Source of the DNA: Beroe forskalii
Lineage: Eukaryota > Ctenophora > Nuda > Beroida > Beroidae
DNA: 64,000 nt
Assembly: GCA_011033025.1 (NCBI GenBank)
Contig: WFMF01000151.1
Location: 186,001 to 250,000 of the forward strand
Direction: 5' to 3'
Every line of letters begins with the position of its first letter. Position 1 is the stretch's first letter. Below, piece after piece: positions 63,913 through 64,000 of this stretch. A program made the position numbers and the translations under genes. Under the pieces are notes generated by a model that did not search any database, had not been told where the DNA came from, and worked only from the letters and a program-made list of their open reading frames with translations.

Positions 63913-64000
63913 CTTCGTGTGAAATCAATTACACAAAATTAAAAAACCGTTGCCTTGGCCTTCCTGTGTCTTACACGTCTTGTATCTTAACTTGCCTTGG

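Overview
The window is metazoan nuclear DNA. Split host exons carry GT-AG borders, the DNA is AT-rich, and the space between genes is filled with Ty3/gypsy, LINE, Penelope-like and small terminal-inverted-repeat (TIR) elements plus long minisatellites. This mix suggests a marine invertebrate, perhaps an echinoderm or another non-vertebrate deuterostome, but the species cannot be fixed from the sequence. There are no bacterial operons, CRISPR arrays or rRNA genes. One assembly gap of exactly 100 N lies at 46099-46198.

Host genes. The first 14.3 kb hold the 3' half of DNAJC11, a MICOS-associated mitochondrial J-protein, as five + strand exons (1252-1343, 3599-3718, about 11126-11276, 12139-12393, 14209-14346). 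Its introns carry a mariner-like MITE, an inverted-repeat element, a 6-kb Ty3/gypsy element in sense orientation and a perfect 78-bp palindrome. The second recognisable gene is an uninterrupted reading frame for mitochondrial ribosomal protein mL49 (MRPL49) at 50257-50796. A possible isolated exon at 52307-52429 is not identified.

Mobile DNA, left to right. 15.9-17.0 kb: PIF/Harbinger-like element with TTA target-site duplication (TSD). 18.0-20.6 kb: two copies of a palindromic 'CCTTATTGGCC' MITE; three more lie at 51.0, 52.5 and 63.5 kb. 23.1-26.3 kb: a Penelope-like element (RT plus GIY-YIG) on the minus strand, split by a 1.33-kb insert that carries only a LINE-type ORF1. 26.3-35.1 kb: a second Ty3/gypsy copy (minus strand) split near its polypurine tract by a 4.4-kb LINE, which is itself split by a 1.24-kb TIR element with a 9-bp TSD. 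41.1-42.3 kb: second Harbinger-like element, opposite orientation. 42.4-45.2 kb: LINE tail. 48.3-50.0 kb: another LINE.

Tandem DNA. 36-bp array at 0.1-0.4 kb; three adjacent arrays with the same 21-bp period but unrelated sequences at 35.7-40.1 kb; a 28-bp satellite of about 3.8 kb at 55.4-59.2 kb that creates long but meaningless open frames.

No gene network is present: two mitochondrial housekeeping genes sit in a landscape built by repeated nested insertion. The most informative points are the layered nests, paralogous empty sites that prove insertions at base resolution, the ORF1-only insert, and differing lesions in the two gypsy copies.
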